Below are positions 45,612 to 54,518 of a stretch of DNA of 64,000 nt, one piece after another; position 1 is the first letter of the stretch, and the number at the start of each line of letters is the position of its first letter. The position numbers and the translations under genes were made by a program. The DNA is from Candidatus Kapaibacterium sp. (GTDB lineage: Bacteria; Bacteroidota; Ignavibacteria; Kapaibacteriales; NICIL-2). The DNA is taken from positions 929,189 through 993,188 of the forward strand of contig BPHJ01000001.1 in assembly GCA_026003475.1 (NCBI GenBank). The letters run 5' to 3'. Below the pieces are notes generated by a model. The model ran no database searches, had not been told where the DNA came from, and worked only from the letters and a program-made list of their open reading frames with translations.

Positions 45612-46987
45612 AAGAGTCGTCCCCCCAAGATGAGCATTGCCGTAACAAAGTAGATAATGATGCCACTAACATCGACAAGTGTTGCGATAAACGGTGCTGA
45701 CGACGTCGCTGGATCGAACCCAAGACGGTAGAGTAGCAGTGGGAGCATCGCTCCGATCGTGGTACCCCAGAGCACAATACCAATCAACCCCACCCCAACA
45801 GTCAGTGCGATCAAAAGGTGATGGTCGCCATAGACTGGACCAAACAGGAGCGTCCAAAGCTCTATGCGCAGGAATCCGAGCGACCCCAGGATACTGCCGA
45901 GCGTCAATCCCGAGACAAGTTCCCTGCGGAGAACTAGCCACCAATCGCGAAAGGAAATTTCTTGCAGGGCAAGCGCGCGTGTTATCAACGTTGCTGCTTG
46001 TGAACCGGAGTTACCACCAGACGAAATCACCAGAGGCAAGAAGAGAACAAGGACCACTGCTTTTTCGATCTGCTTTTCGAAGACCGATAGCGCTGTCGTT
46101 GTCAGCATTTCACTAAGCATGAGAGCGGTTAGCCAGCCGGCTCTCTTTCGGATGAGCACGCTCACCGGTGTTGCGCGGTAACTGATGTCGAGCGCTTCCA
46201 TCCCACCGAGTTTTTGAATATCCTCCGTAGCTTCTTTTTCTGCAACGTCGAGAACGTCGTCGAAAGTCACAATGCCAACCAGAACCCCGTTCGAATCAAC
46301 GACTGGCAGGACAGACAAATCGAATTTTTCCATCACACGCACTGCGGTTTCCTGGTCGTCGAAAGCGGAAAGGCGTGGCGTCTCCTCCATCAGTTCTGCG
46401 ATGGTTGTCGTTGGGTCGGCTAAGATGAGCGCTCGCAATCGGACGACACCGAGCAAGCGTTGCCGTTTATCGCAGACGTAGAGTCGGTTGAGCGTCTCGC
46501 GATCTTGTCCGTGTTGGCGGATGTACTCGAGCGCTGTTGCAACGGTCCAGCCTGGTTCGAGCGCCAAGAAGTCTGGCGTCATCAAACGGCCGACGCTTTC
46601 TTCTGGATAGCCGAGCAGCCACCGGGCTTCGCGGAGATCGTCCGGCTCCAGGAGTGCAAGCAAGCGCGATGTTACATCCCCGGGCAGTTCCGAGAGCAGT
46701 GCAGTACGGTCGTCGGGAGAAAGTGCCGCCAGCAACTCGCGCGATTCGCTGTCGGTGAGTTCGTGCAGCAAATTGATCTGTTGATCGGGTTCGAGGTATG
46801 CAAAGACTTCGTGCGCTAAGTCCTGCGGCAATGCGCGGTAGAGGAGCACGCGTTCGGCTTTGGGAACGCTCAGCATCAAATCAGCAATTTCTGCTGGGGA
46901 CCACGTCGAAAGCACATCACGCAACAGCGACCACTCGCGCTGCTCGATTAACTCGTGGATTTCGGGGAGGAGCAGTTCCTTGAGCAT
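45608..46987 (-). CDS. mgtE: MgtE-family magnesium transporter
   Basis: About 459 residues. An N-terminal superhelical domain (acidic repeats LEPDQQINLLHELTDSE), tandem CBS domains (~135-260, VDSNGVLVGIVTFDDVLDVA) and five C-terminal membrane helices with the pore segment SSGGNSGSQAATLITRAL. Imports Mg2+; the CBS domains gate on cellular Mg2+. The ATG at 46987 was chosen because a -7 element covers the alternative TTG at 47023. Confidence 0.96.
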   Translation of the reverse strand: MLKELLLPEIHELIEQREWSLLRDVLSTWSPAEIADLMLSVPKAERVLLYRALPQDLAHEVFAYLEPDQQINLLHELTDSESRELLAALSPDDRTALLSELPGDVTSRLLALLEPDDLREARWLLGYPEESVGRLMTPDFLALEPGWTVATALEYIRQHGQDRETLNRLYVCDKRQRLLGVVRLRALILADPTTTIAELMEETPRLSAFDDQETAVRVMEKFDLSVLPVVDSNGVLVGIVTFDDVLDVAEKEATEDIQKLGGMEALDISYRATPVSVLIRKRAGWLTALMLSEMLTTTALSVFEKQIEKAVVLVLFLPLVISSGGNSGSQAATLITRALALQEISFRDWWLVLRRELVSGLTLGSILGSLGFLRIELWTLLFGPVYGDHHLLIALTVGVGLIGIVLWGTTIGAMLPLLLYRLGFDPATSSAPFIATLVDVSGIIIYFVTAMLILGGRLL

Positions 46988-47110
46988 GATGGACTGACTT
47001 GGTCGCGATGGGAATGCATGCAAAAATAGCCCCTATTGCCGGCTATGATTTTGATAATCGCCGCTCGTTGCAGTATTTTTGCGCTCCGAATTTCAACACC
47101 ACAGTTGGTT
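46988..47110. promoter_or_regulatory. Divergent mgtE/rpsT promoter region
   Basis: Plus strand: TTTG (47050-47053), 20 bases, TATTTTTG (47074-47081), a full Bacteroidota-type promoter for rpsT, with its ATG at 47111. Minus strand: TATTTTTG (47021-47028), a -7 element for mgtE, with no clear -33 half. An inverted repeat ATAGCC-N9-GGCTAT (47026-47046) lies between them. Confidence 0.6.
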
Positions 47111-47389
47111 ATGGCGCATCACAAATCAGCGCTCAAGCGAATTCGTCAATCGCGCAAGCGGAATCAGTACAACCGCCAGTGGAAATGGCAGCTCAAGCAA
47201 GCCATCAAAGCGGTTCGGCGGGCGACAACACTCGAAGAAGCCGAATCGCTCCTCCGCACTGCTGCCAAGATCATTGACCGCAGTGCAGCACGTGGCATCA
47301 TCCACCGCAACACTGCGGCAAACCGTAAATCGGCACTGGCGCGTTATATCAACCATCATTTTGCCCGCAGATCGGCTACTACCCAGTGA
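47111..47389 (+). CDS. rpsT: 30S ribosomal protein S20
   Basis: 92 residues, basic and helical, starting MAHHKSALKRIRQSRKR with RNTAANRKSALARYINHH near the end, as in S20. The frame is open upstream but the good promoter and ATG at 47111 fix the start. Followed by tRNA-Arg on the same strand. Confidence 0.96.
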   Translation: MAHHKSALKRIRQSRKRNQYNRQWKWQLKQAIKAVRRATTLEEAESLLRTAAKIIDRSAARGIIHRNTAANRKSALARYINHHFARRSATTQ

Positions 47390-47407
47390 CGACGCGGACA
47401 TTGGATT

Positions 47408-47481
47408 GCACCCGTAGCTCAATTGGATAGAGCATCTGACTACGGATCAGAAGGTTTGGGGTTCGAATCCCTACGGGTGCG
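47408..47481 (+). tRNA. tRNA-Arg (anticodon ACG)
   Basis: A full cloverleaf: acceptor GCACCCG/CGGGTGC, D-arm GCTC...GAGC, anticodon arm TCTGA-CTACGGA-TCAGA with anticodon ACG (Arg CGN), a short variable loop and a T arm with TTCGAAT. The CCA end is not encoded. ACG is normally deaminated at A34 to inosine by TadA. It lies 19 bases after rpsT and just before a strong terminator. Confidence 0.97.
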
Positions 47482-47488
47482 CACGGAG

Positions 47489-47518
47489 CCCTTCTCCATG
47501 GTGGGAGAAGGGTTTTTT
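47489..47518 (+). terminator. Rho-independent terminator of rpsT-tRNA-Arg
   Basis: Nine-base stem CCCTTCTCC / GGAGAAGGG with a six-base loop (ATGGTG) and six T's at 47513-47518. The tail overlaps the stop of the next, opposite gene by two bases. Confidence 0.9.
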
Positions 47519-48476
47519 ATTGGGAGACCATCAACAGCTGAAGCTTCCGCCGAGCAAGGATAGCAGCATCGCTGCGAGGGTAGCGCTCCAGAATTGTACG
47601 GAGGAGTTGCCGAGCACGTTCACCATTGCCTTGATTGCTCTCGATCTCGGCAAGCAAGTACATGGCGTCTGCATGGAGCGCTGACTTGCTTTTTTCCAGT
47701 AGTGTGAGAGCCATTTCTGCATCAGCATGGGCTGCTTGGTAGTCCTGCTGAAAGAATGCCGCAAGTCCCCGCCAGTAGTGATACTCTCCCTTTTTCGGAG
47801 ATGGTTGTGCCAGCACCGTTGTCAAGAGCTCACGCGCACGTTGGTACTGCTTATTCCGAATTGCTACGAGCGCAGTATCGAAGGCTCCGCTTTCGGCCGT
47901 GGCCACTTTGCCATTTATTCGTGATCGAACTTCATCAGGGCTGCGTTGTTGCCAGATTGAGCGTGGGGACGCTACGTTTGGCCTGCGCGGTGTCTGCTGC
48001 CGTCGAACCTTTGATGGTTTGCTCGGTGGCGGTGTGTCCACATCGGCATCGGGCAGAATCACCCCTGCCCGCCGATGTTGCTTGCCAGGTGGCAAGGTCC
48101 CAGAAGTATCCAGATGGCTGGGCTCACTGTCCTTGGCACCACGAACAATCTCGGATGCAGGCTGTCCCTGACCGGATTGCGTGCGCTGCTCGACAAGCTG
48201 ACGCAGCGTTTCCAGTTGATGGCTTATGGTATCAAGGCGAGCTTCAATGACCGATTGACGACGGGCAATCTCGTCCATGTAGACGCGCAACGGCTGGAGA
48301 CGTGGAAGGTTCGTTGTTGTGTCAACTGGCCCAACAGACGGCTGCTCCGGAACAAGTGGACGAAGCGTATTGGCATGCGAAGACTGTTTCGCATGCGGAG
48401 ATAATGACCGGCAGCCACCTATCGATATGGATAGGATAGCAACGACCGTGCTGAGTTTCCAGCTACATGCGTGCAC
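47517..48476 (-). CDS. TPR lipoprotein, YbgF/CpoB-like
   Basis: 319 residues from GTG 48476. A lipobox (SISIGGC) gives lipidation near Cys22. A short coiled coil (~65-95, YMDEIARRQSVIEARLDTIS) and a low-complexity linker lead to a C-terminal TPR region (~205-310; ALVAIRNKQYQRARELLTTV). This layout resembles CpoB/YbgF of the Tol-Pal system, though no tol or pal gene is nearby. Confidence 0.7.
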   Translation of the reverse strand: MHACSWKLSTVVAILSISIGGCRSLSPHAKQSSHANTLRPLVPEQPSVGPVDTTTNLPRLQPLRVYMDEIARRQSVIEARLDTISHQLETLRQLVEQRTQSGQGQPASEIVRGAKDSEPSHLDTSGTLPPGKQHRRAGVILPDADVDTPPPSKPSKVRRQQTPRRPNVASPRSIWQQRSPDEVRSRINGKVATAESGAFDTALVAIRNKQYQRARELLTTVLAQPSPKKGEYHYWRGLAAFFQQDYQAAHADAEMALTLLEKSKSALHADAMYLLAEIESNQGNGERARQLLRTILERYPRSDAAILARRKLQLLMVSQ

Positions 48477-48506
48477 TGAACCTCCTCCAGTGGAGGCTGG
48501 ATATTG

Positions 48507-48800
48507 CTACAACTCGATCTCGTGCAACGTGACATACCGCACATCCCGTGCCATCCGATTGACGCGGTTTATGTACTCGTTGTAGTCTTCGCGCTCGAGC
48601 AGGCGATCTTCGCTACCATCGAAATCTTCCTGCGACGGGTAGATCGTCAGCTCGGTGTACTCGTGATTTTTTCCCTCGAACACGTAGTATTCAATGCCTT
48701 CTTCGGCATAGATTGCTTTGAGCCTTCGGACTAATTCCCGATACTCGGGTAAGCGCTCGGGGTCAATCACATACGTCATCGAAAAAAGAACTTTCGCCAT
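48507..48800 (-). CDS. Small protein of unknown function
   Basis: 97 residues, acidic (MAKVLFSMTYVIDPERLPEY, later YTELTIYPSQEDFDG). A beta-alpha-beta pattern suggests a dimeric alpha/beta-barrel (ferredoxin-like) fold, but I do not recognise a family. A 16-bp palindrome lies right at its start codon. It is flanked by pdhB and the TPR lipoprotein on the same strand. Confidence 0.7.
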   Translation of the reverse strand: MAKVLFSMTYVIDPERLPEYRELVRRLKAIYAEEGIEYYVFEGKNHEYTELTIYPSQEDFDGSEDRLLEREDYNEYINRVNRMARDVRYVTLHEIEL

Positions 48801-48815
48801 TTTCGATATCGAAAA
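48800..48815. promoter_or_regulatory. 16-bp perfect palindrome at the start of a small gene
   Basis: TTTTCGATATCGAAAA reads the same on both strands and overlaps the first base of the ATG of the 97-residue gene (48507-48800). A near-consensus -7 element (TATTTTCG, 48830-48837 minus strand) lies upstream. It could be a repressor site or a hairpin masking the start. No binding protein is known. Confidence 0.4.
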
Positions 48816-48845
48816 AACAGTGTAACAGACGCGAAAATACGCAGC

Positions 48846-49820
48846 TTAGAATTCGAGAACCTCCTGCAGCGCACGCATGATCGTTTCGGTGTTCGGCAAG
48901 ACCGCGCGCTCTAAGGTCGGTGCAAATGGCGTTGGAGCATCAAAGGCTGCAACTCGCACGATGGGAGCATCCAGCCACTGGAAGCACCGATGCGCGATGC
49001 GTGCAGCAACTTCTCCACCAAAGCCACCGGTCAATACCGCCTCGTGCGCAACGACAACTCGACCAGTCTTGCGTACGGACGCAATTACTGTCTCCTCATC
49101 AAACGGAACGAGGGTGCGAAGGTCAACGACCTCAACCGATACACCGCTATTCTGCATGCGCTCAGCAGCTTCGAGCGCCATGTGAACTGCTGAACCATAG
49201 GCAACCACCGTTGCATCGGTACCAGGTCGGACAACTGCCGCTATACCGAGCGGAACAGTGTAATCGCCATCGGGCACGTCTTGTTTGATCTTGCGATAGA
49301 GCCCCTTGTGTTCAAAAAAGAGCACAGGGTTATTATCACGGATGGCAGCGATGAGCAGACCCTTTGCGTCCGCTGGAAATGCTGGACAGACAACCTTCAG
49401 TCCTGTTGCATGAACGAACCAGTTCTCCGGATCGCGTGAATGGAACGGATTTGCTCCGACACCACCGCCACTGGGTCCACGAATGACAATCGGCACTCCT
49501 ATTCCCCACCGATATGCTGTAGTGCCAGCAAGATTGACGACCTGGTTGAACCCACACGTGATAAAGTCCATGAACTGCATTTCCGCAACCGGGCGCATTC
49601 CATTGAGCGCAGCTCCAATCGCTGCACCGATAATTGCAGCCTCCGATATTGGGGCATCAAGGACACGGTGTGGGCCAAATTCATCAATGAAGCCCTTGGT
49701 AACCTTGAACGCACCGCCATAGACCCCGATGTCTTCGCCGATCAGGAAGACACGTTCATCTCTGCGCATTTCGAAACGGAGAGCATCGCTAATCGCCTCC
49801 AGATAGGTCATCAGCGGCAT
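48846..49820 (-). CDS. pdhB: Pyruvate dehydrogenase E1 beta subunit
   Basis: 324 residues of the transketolase-like E1 beta type: MPLMTYLEAISDALRFEMRR, GEDIGVYGGAFKVTKG and RGPSGGGVGANPFHSRDPE. It pairs with E1 alpha to decarboxylate pyruvate with TPP. No E1 alpha, E2 or E3 gene is in the window; the gene stands alone between a small gene and the NuiA-like gene. Confidence 0.9.
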   Translation of the reverse strand: MPLMTYLEAISDALRFEMRRDERVFLIGEDIGVYGGAFKVTKGFIDEFGPHRVLDAPISEAAIIGAAIGAALNGMRPVAEMQFMDFITCGFNQVVNLAGTTAYRWGIGVPIVIRGPSGGGVGANPFHSRDPENWFVHATGLKVVCPAFPADAKGLLIAAIRDNNPVLFFEHKGLYRKIKQDVPDGDYTVPLGIAAVVRPGTDATVVAYGSAVHMALEAAERMQNSGVSVEVVDLRTLVPFDEETVIASVRKTGRVVVAHEAVLTGGFGGEVAARIAHRCFQWLDAPIVRVAAFDAPTPFAPTLERAVLPNTETIMRALQEVLEF

Positions 49821-49840
49821 AGCATTCGACCGGTAGTGGA

Positions 49841-50272
49841 TTAGGTTTCGACGATGATTGTTTTGAACCCAACATAATTACCATCGCGAGCGCGTCCCCA
49901 GAGGAAAACGTCAACGCGATGTTCCCCGACCCAGTAGTGTTTATGGCCACTGGTGTGGGTAAAAAACAGATCTCGAAGGGTGTGGAAGCGTTCGGCAGCA
50001 GCTCGTTCGTCCTCCTGGTGCCATTCGTAGATGTCGGTAACACCTTCGAAGAATTCCTGCGGCGGTACTTCGACCGATGGCAGTGATGAAGGGATACCGA
50101 AGTAGTCAAGGAGTGCGTCGAGCGTCAGTGCTCCGCGCTCGGTTGTATCCCAGAGGAATACACTGATTGGAGCATCCGTTTCGCTGGGATAAAGTAAGGA
50201 ACTTGCAAGCTCGTCGAGCGTGCGATAGAGTTGCTCGGAACGGAGCGGTGGACCCTCTGCTGGTAGTGCCAT
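49841..50272 (-). CDS. NuiA-like nuclease inhibitor protein
   Basis: 143 residues matching the nuclease A inhibitor family pattern: LASSLLYPSETDAPISVFLW near the start and VGEHRVDVFLWGRARDGN plus GFKTIIVET at the end (in Anabaena NuiA: VGEIEIDVYIVGKTAEGN...VVET). NuiA binds and blocks the DNA/RNA nuclease NucA. No NucA-like nuclease is nearby; the closest nuclease is the exported EEP protein 40 kb away. It lies four bases after rpoD, so it is probably cotranscribed with it. It may serve another role. Confidence 0.8.
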   Translation of the reverse strand: MALPAEGPPLRSEQLYRTLDELASSLLYPSETDAPISVFLWDTTERGALTLDALLDYFGIPSSLPSVEVPPQEFFEGVTDIYEWHQEDERAAAERFHTLRDLFFTHTSGHKHYWVGEHRVDVFLWGRARDGNYVGFKTIIVET

Positions 50273-50275
50273 GGG

Positions 50276-51139
50276 TTAGCCTAAGTACGCGCGCAGTTCC
50301 TTCGAGCGTGATGCGTGTCGCAACCTGCGAATGGCTTTCTCTTTGATTTGCCGGACGCGTTCGCGCGTGAGTCCCAGTTTTTCACCAATTTCTTCGAGCG
50401 TGAGCTGGGGGCACCCATCCACACCGAAGTAGTACCGGATCACGGCCGCATCCCGCTCTGGCAGCGTTGTCAAGGCTTGGTGAATTTCGTAGCAGAGCGA
50501 TTCGTGAATCAGCTCGGCATCGGGCGGTGGCTGGGATTCATTGGGGAGCACATCGAGCAAGCGGCTTTCTTCCCCGTGAACGAAAGGTGCATCAATGGAG
50601 AGGTGCCGGCCCGATATGCGCATCGTTTCGGCGATCTCGCTAATATTCATGCCCAGCTCTTCTGCCATCTCCGCGGCTGTCGGTTCGCGTTCGAACTGTT
50701 GTTCCAGCTCGCTGAACTTTTTACTGATTTTGTTGAGCGTCCCAACGCGGTTGAGAGGAAGTCGGACAATGCGCGATTGTTCGGCTAAGGCTTGGAGAAT
50801 GCTTTGACGAATCCACCAAACAGCATAGGAAATGAATTTGAACCCTCTGGTTTCATCGAAGCGCTTGGCTGCCTTGATAAGGCCCAAATTTCCTTCGTTG
50901 ATGAGATCCCCGAGCGAGAGGCCCTGGTTTTGGTATTGCTTGGCGACCGAGACCACAAATCGCAGGTTTGCTTTGACAAGCTTTTCGAGCGCGGCCTCAC
51001 CCTCCGGTCCGCCCTGCCGAATCTTCCGAGCCAGCTCGATTTCCTCTTCTGGTGAAAGAAGCTCAATCCGCCCAATCTCCTGGAGGTATTTATCCAGCGA
51101 CTGGCTCTCGCGGTTGGTATATTGTTTCGTTATGCGCAT
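50276..51139 (-). CDS. rpoD: Primary sigma factor, short Bacteroidota type
   Basis: 287 residues: regions 1.2 to 4.2 without 1.1. Starts [20 protein letters not shown]; region 2 is [19 protein letters not shown], with [13 protein letters not shown]; region 4 ends [20 protein letters not shown]. This is the Bacteroidota housekeeping sigma form, which prefers -33 TTTG / -7 TAnnTTTG promoters, as seen in this window. Followed by the NuiA-like gene. Confidence 0.95.
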   Translation of the reverse strand: MRITKQYTNRESQSLDKYLQEIGRIELLSPEEEIELARKIRQGGPEGEAALEKLVKANLRFVVSVAKQYQNQGLSLGDLINEGNLGLIKAAKRFDETRGFKFISYAVWWIRQSILQALAEQSRIVRLPLNRVGTLNKISKKFSELEQQFEREPTAAEMAEELGMNISEIAETMRISGRHLSIDAPFVHGEESRLLDVLPNESQPPPDAELIHESLCYEIHQALTTLPERDAAVIRYYFGVDGCPQLTLEEIGEKLGLTRERVRQIKEKAIRRLRHASRSKELRAYLG

Positions 51140-51208
51140 GCACTAACCAGCAGTAGTGGAACAACATTTGACGCGAACGCAGGCAGTTTGACGGATAACG
51201 CGTTATTT

Positions 51209-51427
51209 CTATTGCGACGAATTTACACTGCGTTCCGGTGGCACGCTCACGGAACGGTGATGCAGGGTCGCCATGATTGCGCGGCGCTGCACAGGGGTAA
51301 GAAACATCCATTGCGCGATCTCGTGCCGCGTTCTCTTGCAGCCGATACACAGCCGTGTGATTGGATCGAGTCTGCAAATTTTCCGACAAGGTGATTCGAT
51401 GGGAGCAGCGTTATCGTTCTGCGCCAT
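51209..51427 (-). CDS. DUF1289 family protein
   Basis: 72 residues with the family signature SPCRKICRLDP, LCIGCKRTRHEIAQW and TPVQRRAIM; the three or four Cys may bind metal. Function unknown. It overlaps the ctp gene by 17 bases and lies 69 bases upstream of rpoD. Confidence 0.8.
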   Translation of the reverse strand: MAQNDNAAPIESPCRKICRLDPITRLCIGCKRTRHEIAQWMFLTPVQRRAIMATLHHRSVSVPPERSVNSSQ

Positions 51428-53054
51428 GATCAGTCAGGAAGTATCGTTGGTAGGATGCAGTGCGAAGCAGTGATACAGCCATGTTGATTGCTGCATCGTT
51501 CTGTTCCTGGAGTGCTGTTAGCTGGAGGTCACTGCAGAAGCGACTGCGTATTTCCTGCTCCAGGACACGCGCGAGTTGTTTGGATGACTCCAGCGTACCA
51601 CGAATTCGCTCCTGCTTGAGTGTCTGCACCAGCCGATCAGCTTGCTGAACTGCCTTGCTTCCCCATCCCTCGTGCTGCACTTGATGTGCCAATGCTTGCG
51701 CGCGACTGAGCACTCCTGAGGGCTCTGGACGAGATTGCTCCAGGTGACGAAGGAATGCCGCCATCAGACGTTCAGCATCCATCGTGGTGGGTGGCATGGC
51801 CATTCGACTTGTGTAGGCAGACGCGAAACTCCAGATGACGTTTCGTCCCACGACAGCAGTTACACTATCATGATCAACGAAAGCCAACACAGTATCGGGG
51901 ACGATTCCCGTGCCACTTTGAATAGGCCGACGTAACCGCAATGTTCGATAGGTGCGAACGTGCTCACTATCGAGTCCACGGTGAATCCAGCAATTCGGGC
52001 AGAAACCTTCGATTTGTTGAATCGAGCGTCCCGATGGGGTGTAGTATCGTGCTGTGGTCAATTTGAGTGCAGCATTGTACGGAAGCGATACAACGGTTTG
52101 TACCAGACCCTTCCCCAGCGTTGTATCGCCAACGATCACAGCACGGTCGTTATCCTGGAGTGCACCAGCCAAGATTTCACTGGCGCTTGCACTGCGGGCG
52201 TTGACCAAAACAACGATGGGAACTGTTGTATCCACGTACGGGAGAGAACGTGCTCGGTAGGCTCGGACTGATGTGCCGTTTCGGTTTTTCGTTACCACTA
52301 TCGTATCACCCGCTTTGAGGAACATTTCGGCAATCGAAACGGCTGCATCGAGCAATCCCCCAGGATTGTCGCGGAGGTCAATAACCAAACCACGCAGTGG
52401 TTGGACTTGGCGGAGTGAATCAATTGCAAGGCGAAATTCCTCCGGTGCACGGCGCGAAAATCGTTCCAAGCGTACTACGCCAATGCCACCATCAAGCAGT
52501 GCCGCATAGGTGACGTTGCGAACAATGAGTTCTTCTCGTTGGAGTGAAACGCGCAGTGTATCATCCCCACGTCGGAGCCAGAGTTCAACAGTGGTTCCAG
52601 CTGGTCCGCGGAGGTATGTTCGAGCATCTTCTGGTCCAAGGGTTCCCGTCGAGACCGAATCAATTTTGAGCACGACATCGCCGATTCGGACCCCCGATCG
52701 GTGAGCAGAACTGCCATCACTGACACCGATAACAGTCAAGACGCTATCGACCGTACCCAGCCGAATACCAACACCGATGTATCGCCCGCGAAGCAAAAAA
52801 TCCAGGTCAGGCGTTTGTTCTTCCCGGTAGAACTCCGTGTACGGATCGAGCTTGGCAAGCATGTGCTCAATAGCTTCATCAACAAGCTCTTCGGGCTGGA
52901 TTTCCTGGATGTATTGTTCATGGATTTCCCGTACGATAGTGCCAAACAGCTCCGTCGCACGGCTGAGCCGCACGTAGGGAGCTTCTTGGACTCCAATCCA
53001 TCCAACTGTTGCGAGCGCTCCAACCGCTACCGCTGTGACAACACTGCGCTTCAT
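51411..53054 (-). CDS. ctpA: S41 family carboxyl-terminal processing protease
   Basis: About 547 residues from ATG 53054 (GTG 53063 is an alternative). A signal/anchor sequence leads to a PDZ domain (GIRLGTVDSVLTVIGV) and an S41 peptidase domain with the catalytic Ser in NARSASASEILAGALQDN and Lys in GDTTLGKGLVQTV. Cuts protein C-termini in the periplasm. It lies 15 bases after glyS. Confidence 0.93.
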   Translation of the reverse strand: MKRSVVTAVAVGALATVGWIGVQEAPYVRLSRATELFGTIVREIHEQYIQEIQPEELVDEAIEHMLAKLDPYTEFYREEQTPDLDFLLRGRYIGVGIRLGTVDSVLTVIGVSDGSSAHRSGVRIGDVVLKIDSVSTGTLGPEDARTYLRGPAGTTVELWLRRGDDTLRVSLQREELIVRNVTYAALLDGGIGVVRLERFSRRAPEEFRLAIDSLRQVQPLRGLVIDLRDNPGGLLDAAVSIAEMFLKAGDTIVVTKNRNGTSVRAYRARSLPYVDTTVPIVVLVNARSASASEILAGALQDNDRAVIVGDTTLGKGLVQTVVSLPYNAALKLTTARYYTPSGRSIQQIEGFCPNCWIHRGLDSEHVRTYRTLRLRRPIQSGTGIVPDTVLAFVDHDSVTAVVGRNVIWSFASAYTSRMAMPPTTMDAERLMAAFLRHLEQSRPEPSGVLSRAQALAHQVQHEGWGSKAVQQADRLVQTLKQERIRGTLESSKQLARVLEQEIRSRFCSDLQLTALQEQNDAAINMAVSLLRTASYQRYFLTDHGAER

Positions 53055-53069
53055 GGTTAACACGTATGG

Positions 53070-54494
53070 CTATGACGACAATACTTCGGAAAAATACTCA
53101 ATCAAGCGATCTGCGGGAAGCCGCTGTTGAAGCATCGAATCGCGATCGCGCACCGTGACGGTTCCATCCTGGAGCGTCTGACCGTCAATGGTCACACAGT
53201 ATGGCGTACCGATTTCATCTTGCCGGCGGTACCGACGACCAATGGCGCCGCTATCGTCATACTGCGTTTTCCACCGTCGCTGCAGATCGCGGTAAATTGC
53301 TTCGGCACGTTCGGGCATACCTTCCTTGTTGACAAGTGGAAGAACGGCAATCTTGACCGGTGCAAGCAATGGATGGAAACGCAATACAGTACGCACTTCG
53401 GTTTTGCCGTCGGCTGTTGGCGCTTCTTCCTCGGCATACGCACCACAGAGGAATGCCATCAGTGAACGAGTGGCACCAACGGAGGTCTCGATAACGTACG
53501 GGATGAACTTTTCACCGGTAAAGGGATCGGTGTACTCGAACCGTTTGCCGCTGTATTCTTGATGGCGGCGCAAGTCGTAATCTGTTCGAGAATGAATGCC
53601 TTCGATCTCACCCCAACCGAATGGAAACTTGAACTCAATATCAACGGCAGCAGTCGCGTAGTGCGCAAGTTTGTCGTGTGGTTTCAGCCGTAGCATTTCC
53701 TCCCGCATGCCGAGCGACAGAAACCACTGGAAACGCTGCTCCCGCCAGTAGTCGAAATACTCGCTCTCCGTACCCGGTCGGATAAAGTACTGCATTTCCA
53801 TTTGCTCGAACTCGCGCGTGCGATAGAGGAAATACTTGGTGTTGATCTCGTTGCGGAATGCTTTGCCGATCTGTGCAATGCCGAAGGGTAACTTTCGCCG
53901 TGATGAATCCAGTACATTCTTGAAGTTGACAAATATTCCCTGTGCAGTTTCCGGACGCAAGTACACGATGTTGCTTGAGTCTTCAACAGGTCCGACATAG
54001 GTTTTGAACATGAGATTGAAGTAGCGAACCGGTGTCCAGTCACGCGTGCCACTGACCGGATCGGGGATTTGCGCCTCGATGATGATGGCATAGTAATCAT
54101 CGGCGGTTTGGGCGGTGCGGAGCCGCTGGTCAAGCAGGTCGGCTTGCTCGTGCTTCCCTTTGGCACGCAGCCGTTCGATGAATTCTTCGATGAGAGTATC
54201 AGCACGGTAACGCGCTTTGCTGGTGCGGTTATCAATCATCGGATCGGCAAATTGTTCGACGTGTCCACTGGCTTCCCAGGTCCGTGGATGCATCAAGATT
54301 GCCGCATCGAGTCCCTCGATATCATCGCGGAGCGTCATGGCCCGCCACCACTGCTCCTTGATGTTCCGCAATAGCTCGACACCGAGCGGACCAAAATCCC
54401 AACAGCCGTTGAGTCCGCCATAGACTTCCGATGATTGGAACACAAAGCCACGGCGCTTTGCCAAGGAAATAATCGTCTCCAACGTTAGGCTCAT
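53070..54494 (-). CDS. glyS: Glycyl-tRNA synthetase
   Basis: 474 residues, class II homodimer type. Motif 2 region FRNEINTKYFLYRTREFEQM, motif 3 GATRSLMAFLCGA and a C-terminal anticodon-binding domain. Charges tRNA-Gly. It follows the ABC permease gene by 24 bases. Confidence 0.97.
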   Translation of the reverse strand: MSLTLETIISLAKRRGFVFQSSEVYGGLNGCWDFGPLGVELLRNIKEQWWRAMTLRDDIEGLDAAILMHPRTWEASGHVEQFADPMIDNRTSKARYRADTLIEEFIERLRAKGKHEQADLLDQRLRTAQTADDYYAIIIEAQIPDPVSGTRDWTPVRYFNLMFKTYVGPVEDSSNIVYLRPETAQGIFVNFKNVLDSSRRKLPFGIAQIGKAFRNEINTKYFLYRTREFEQMEMQYFIRPGTESEYFDYWREQRFQWFLSLGMREEMLRLKPHDKLAHYATAAVDIEFKFPFGWGEIEGIHSRTDYDLRRHQEYSGKRFEYTDPFTGEKFIPYVIETSVGATRSLMAFLCGAYAEEEAPTADGKTEVRTVLRFHPLLAPVKIAVLPLVNKEGMPERAEAIYRDLQRRWKTQYDDSGAIGRRYRRQDEIGTPYCVTIDGQTLQDGTVTVRDRDSMLQQRLPADRLIEYFSEVLSS

Positions 54495-54518
54495 GCGAGA
54501 GGACAGAAAGTTGTGATA

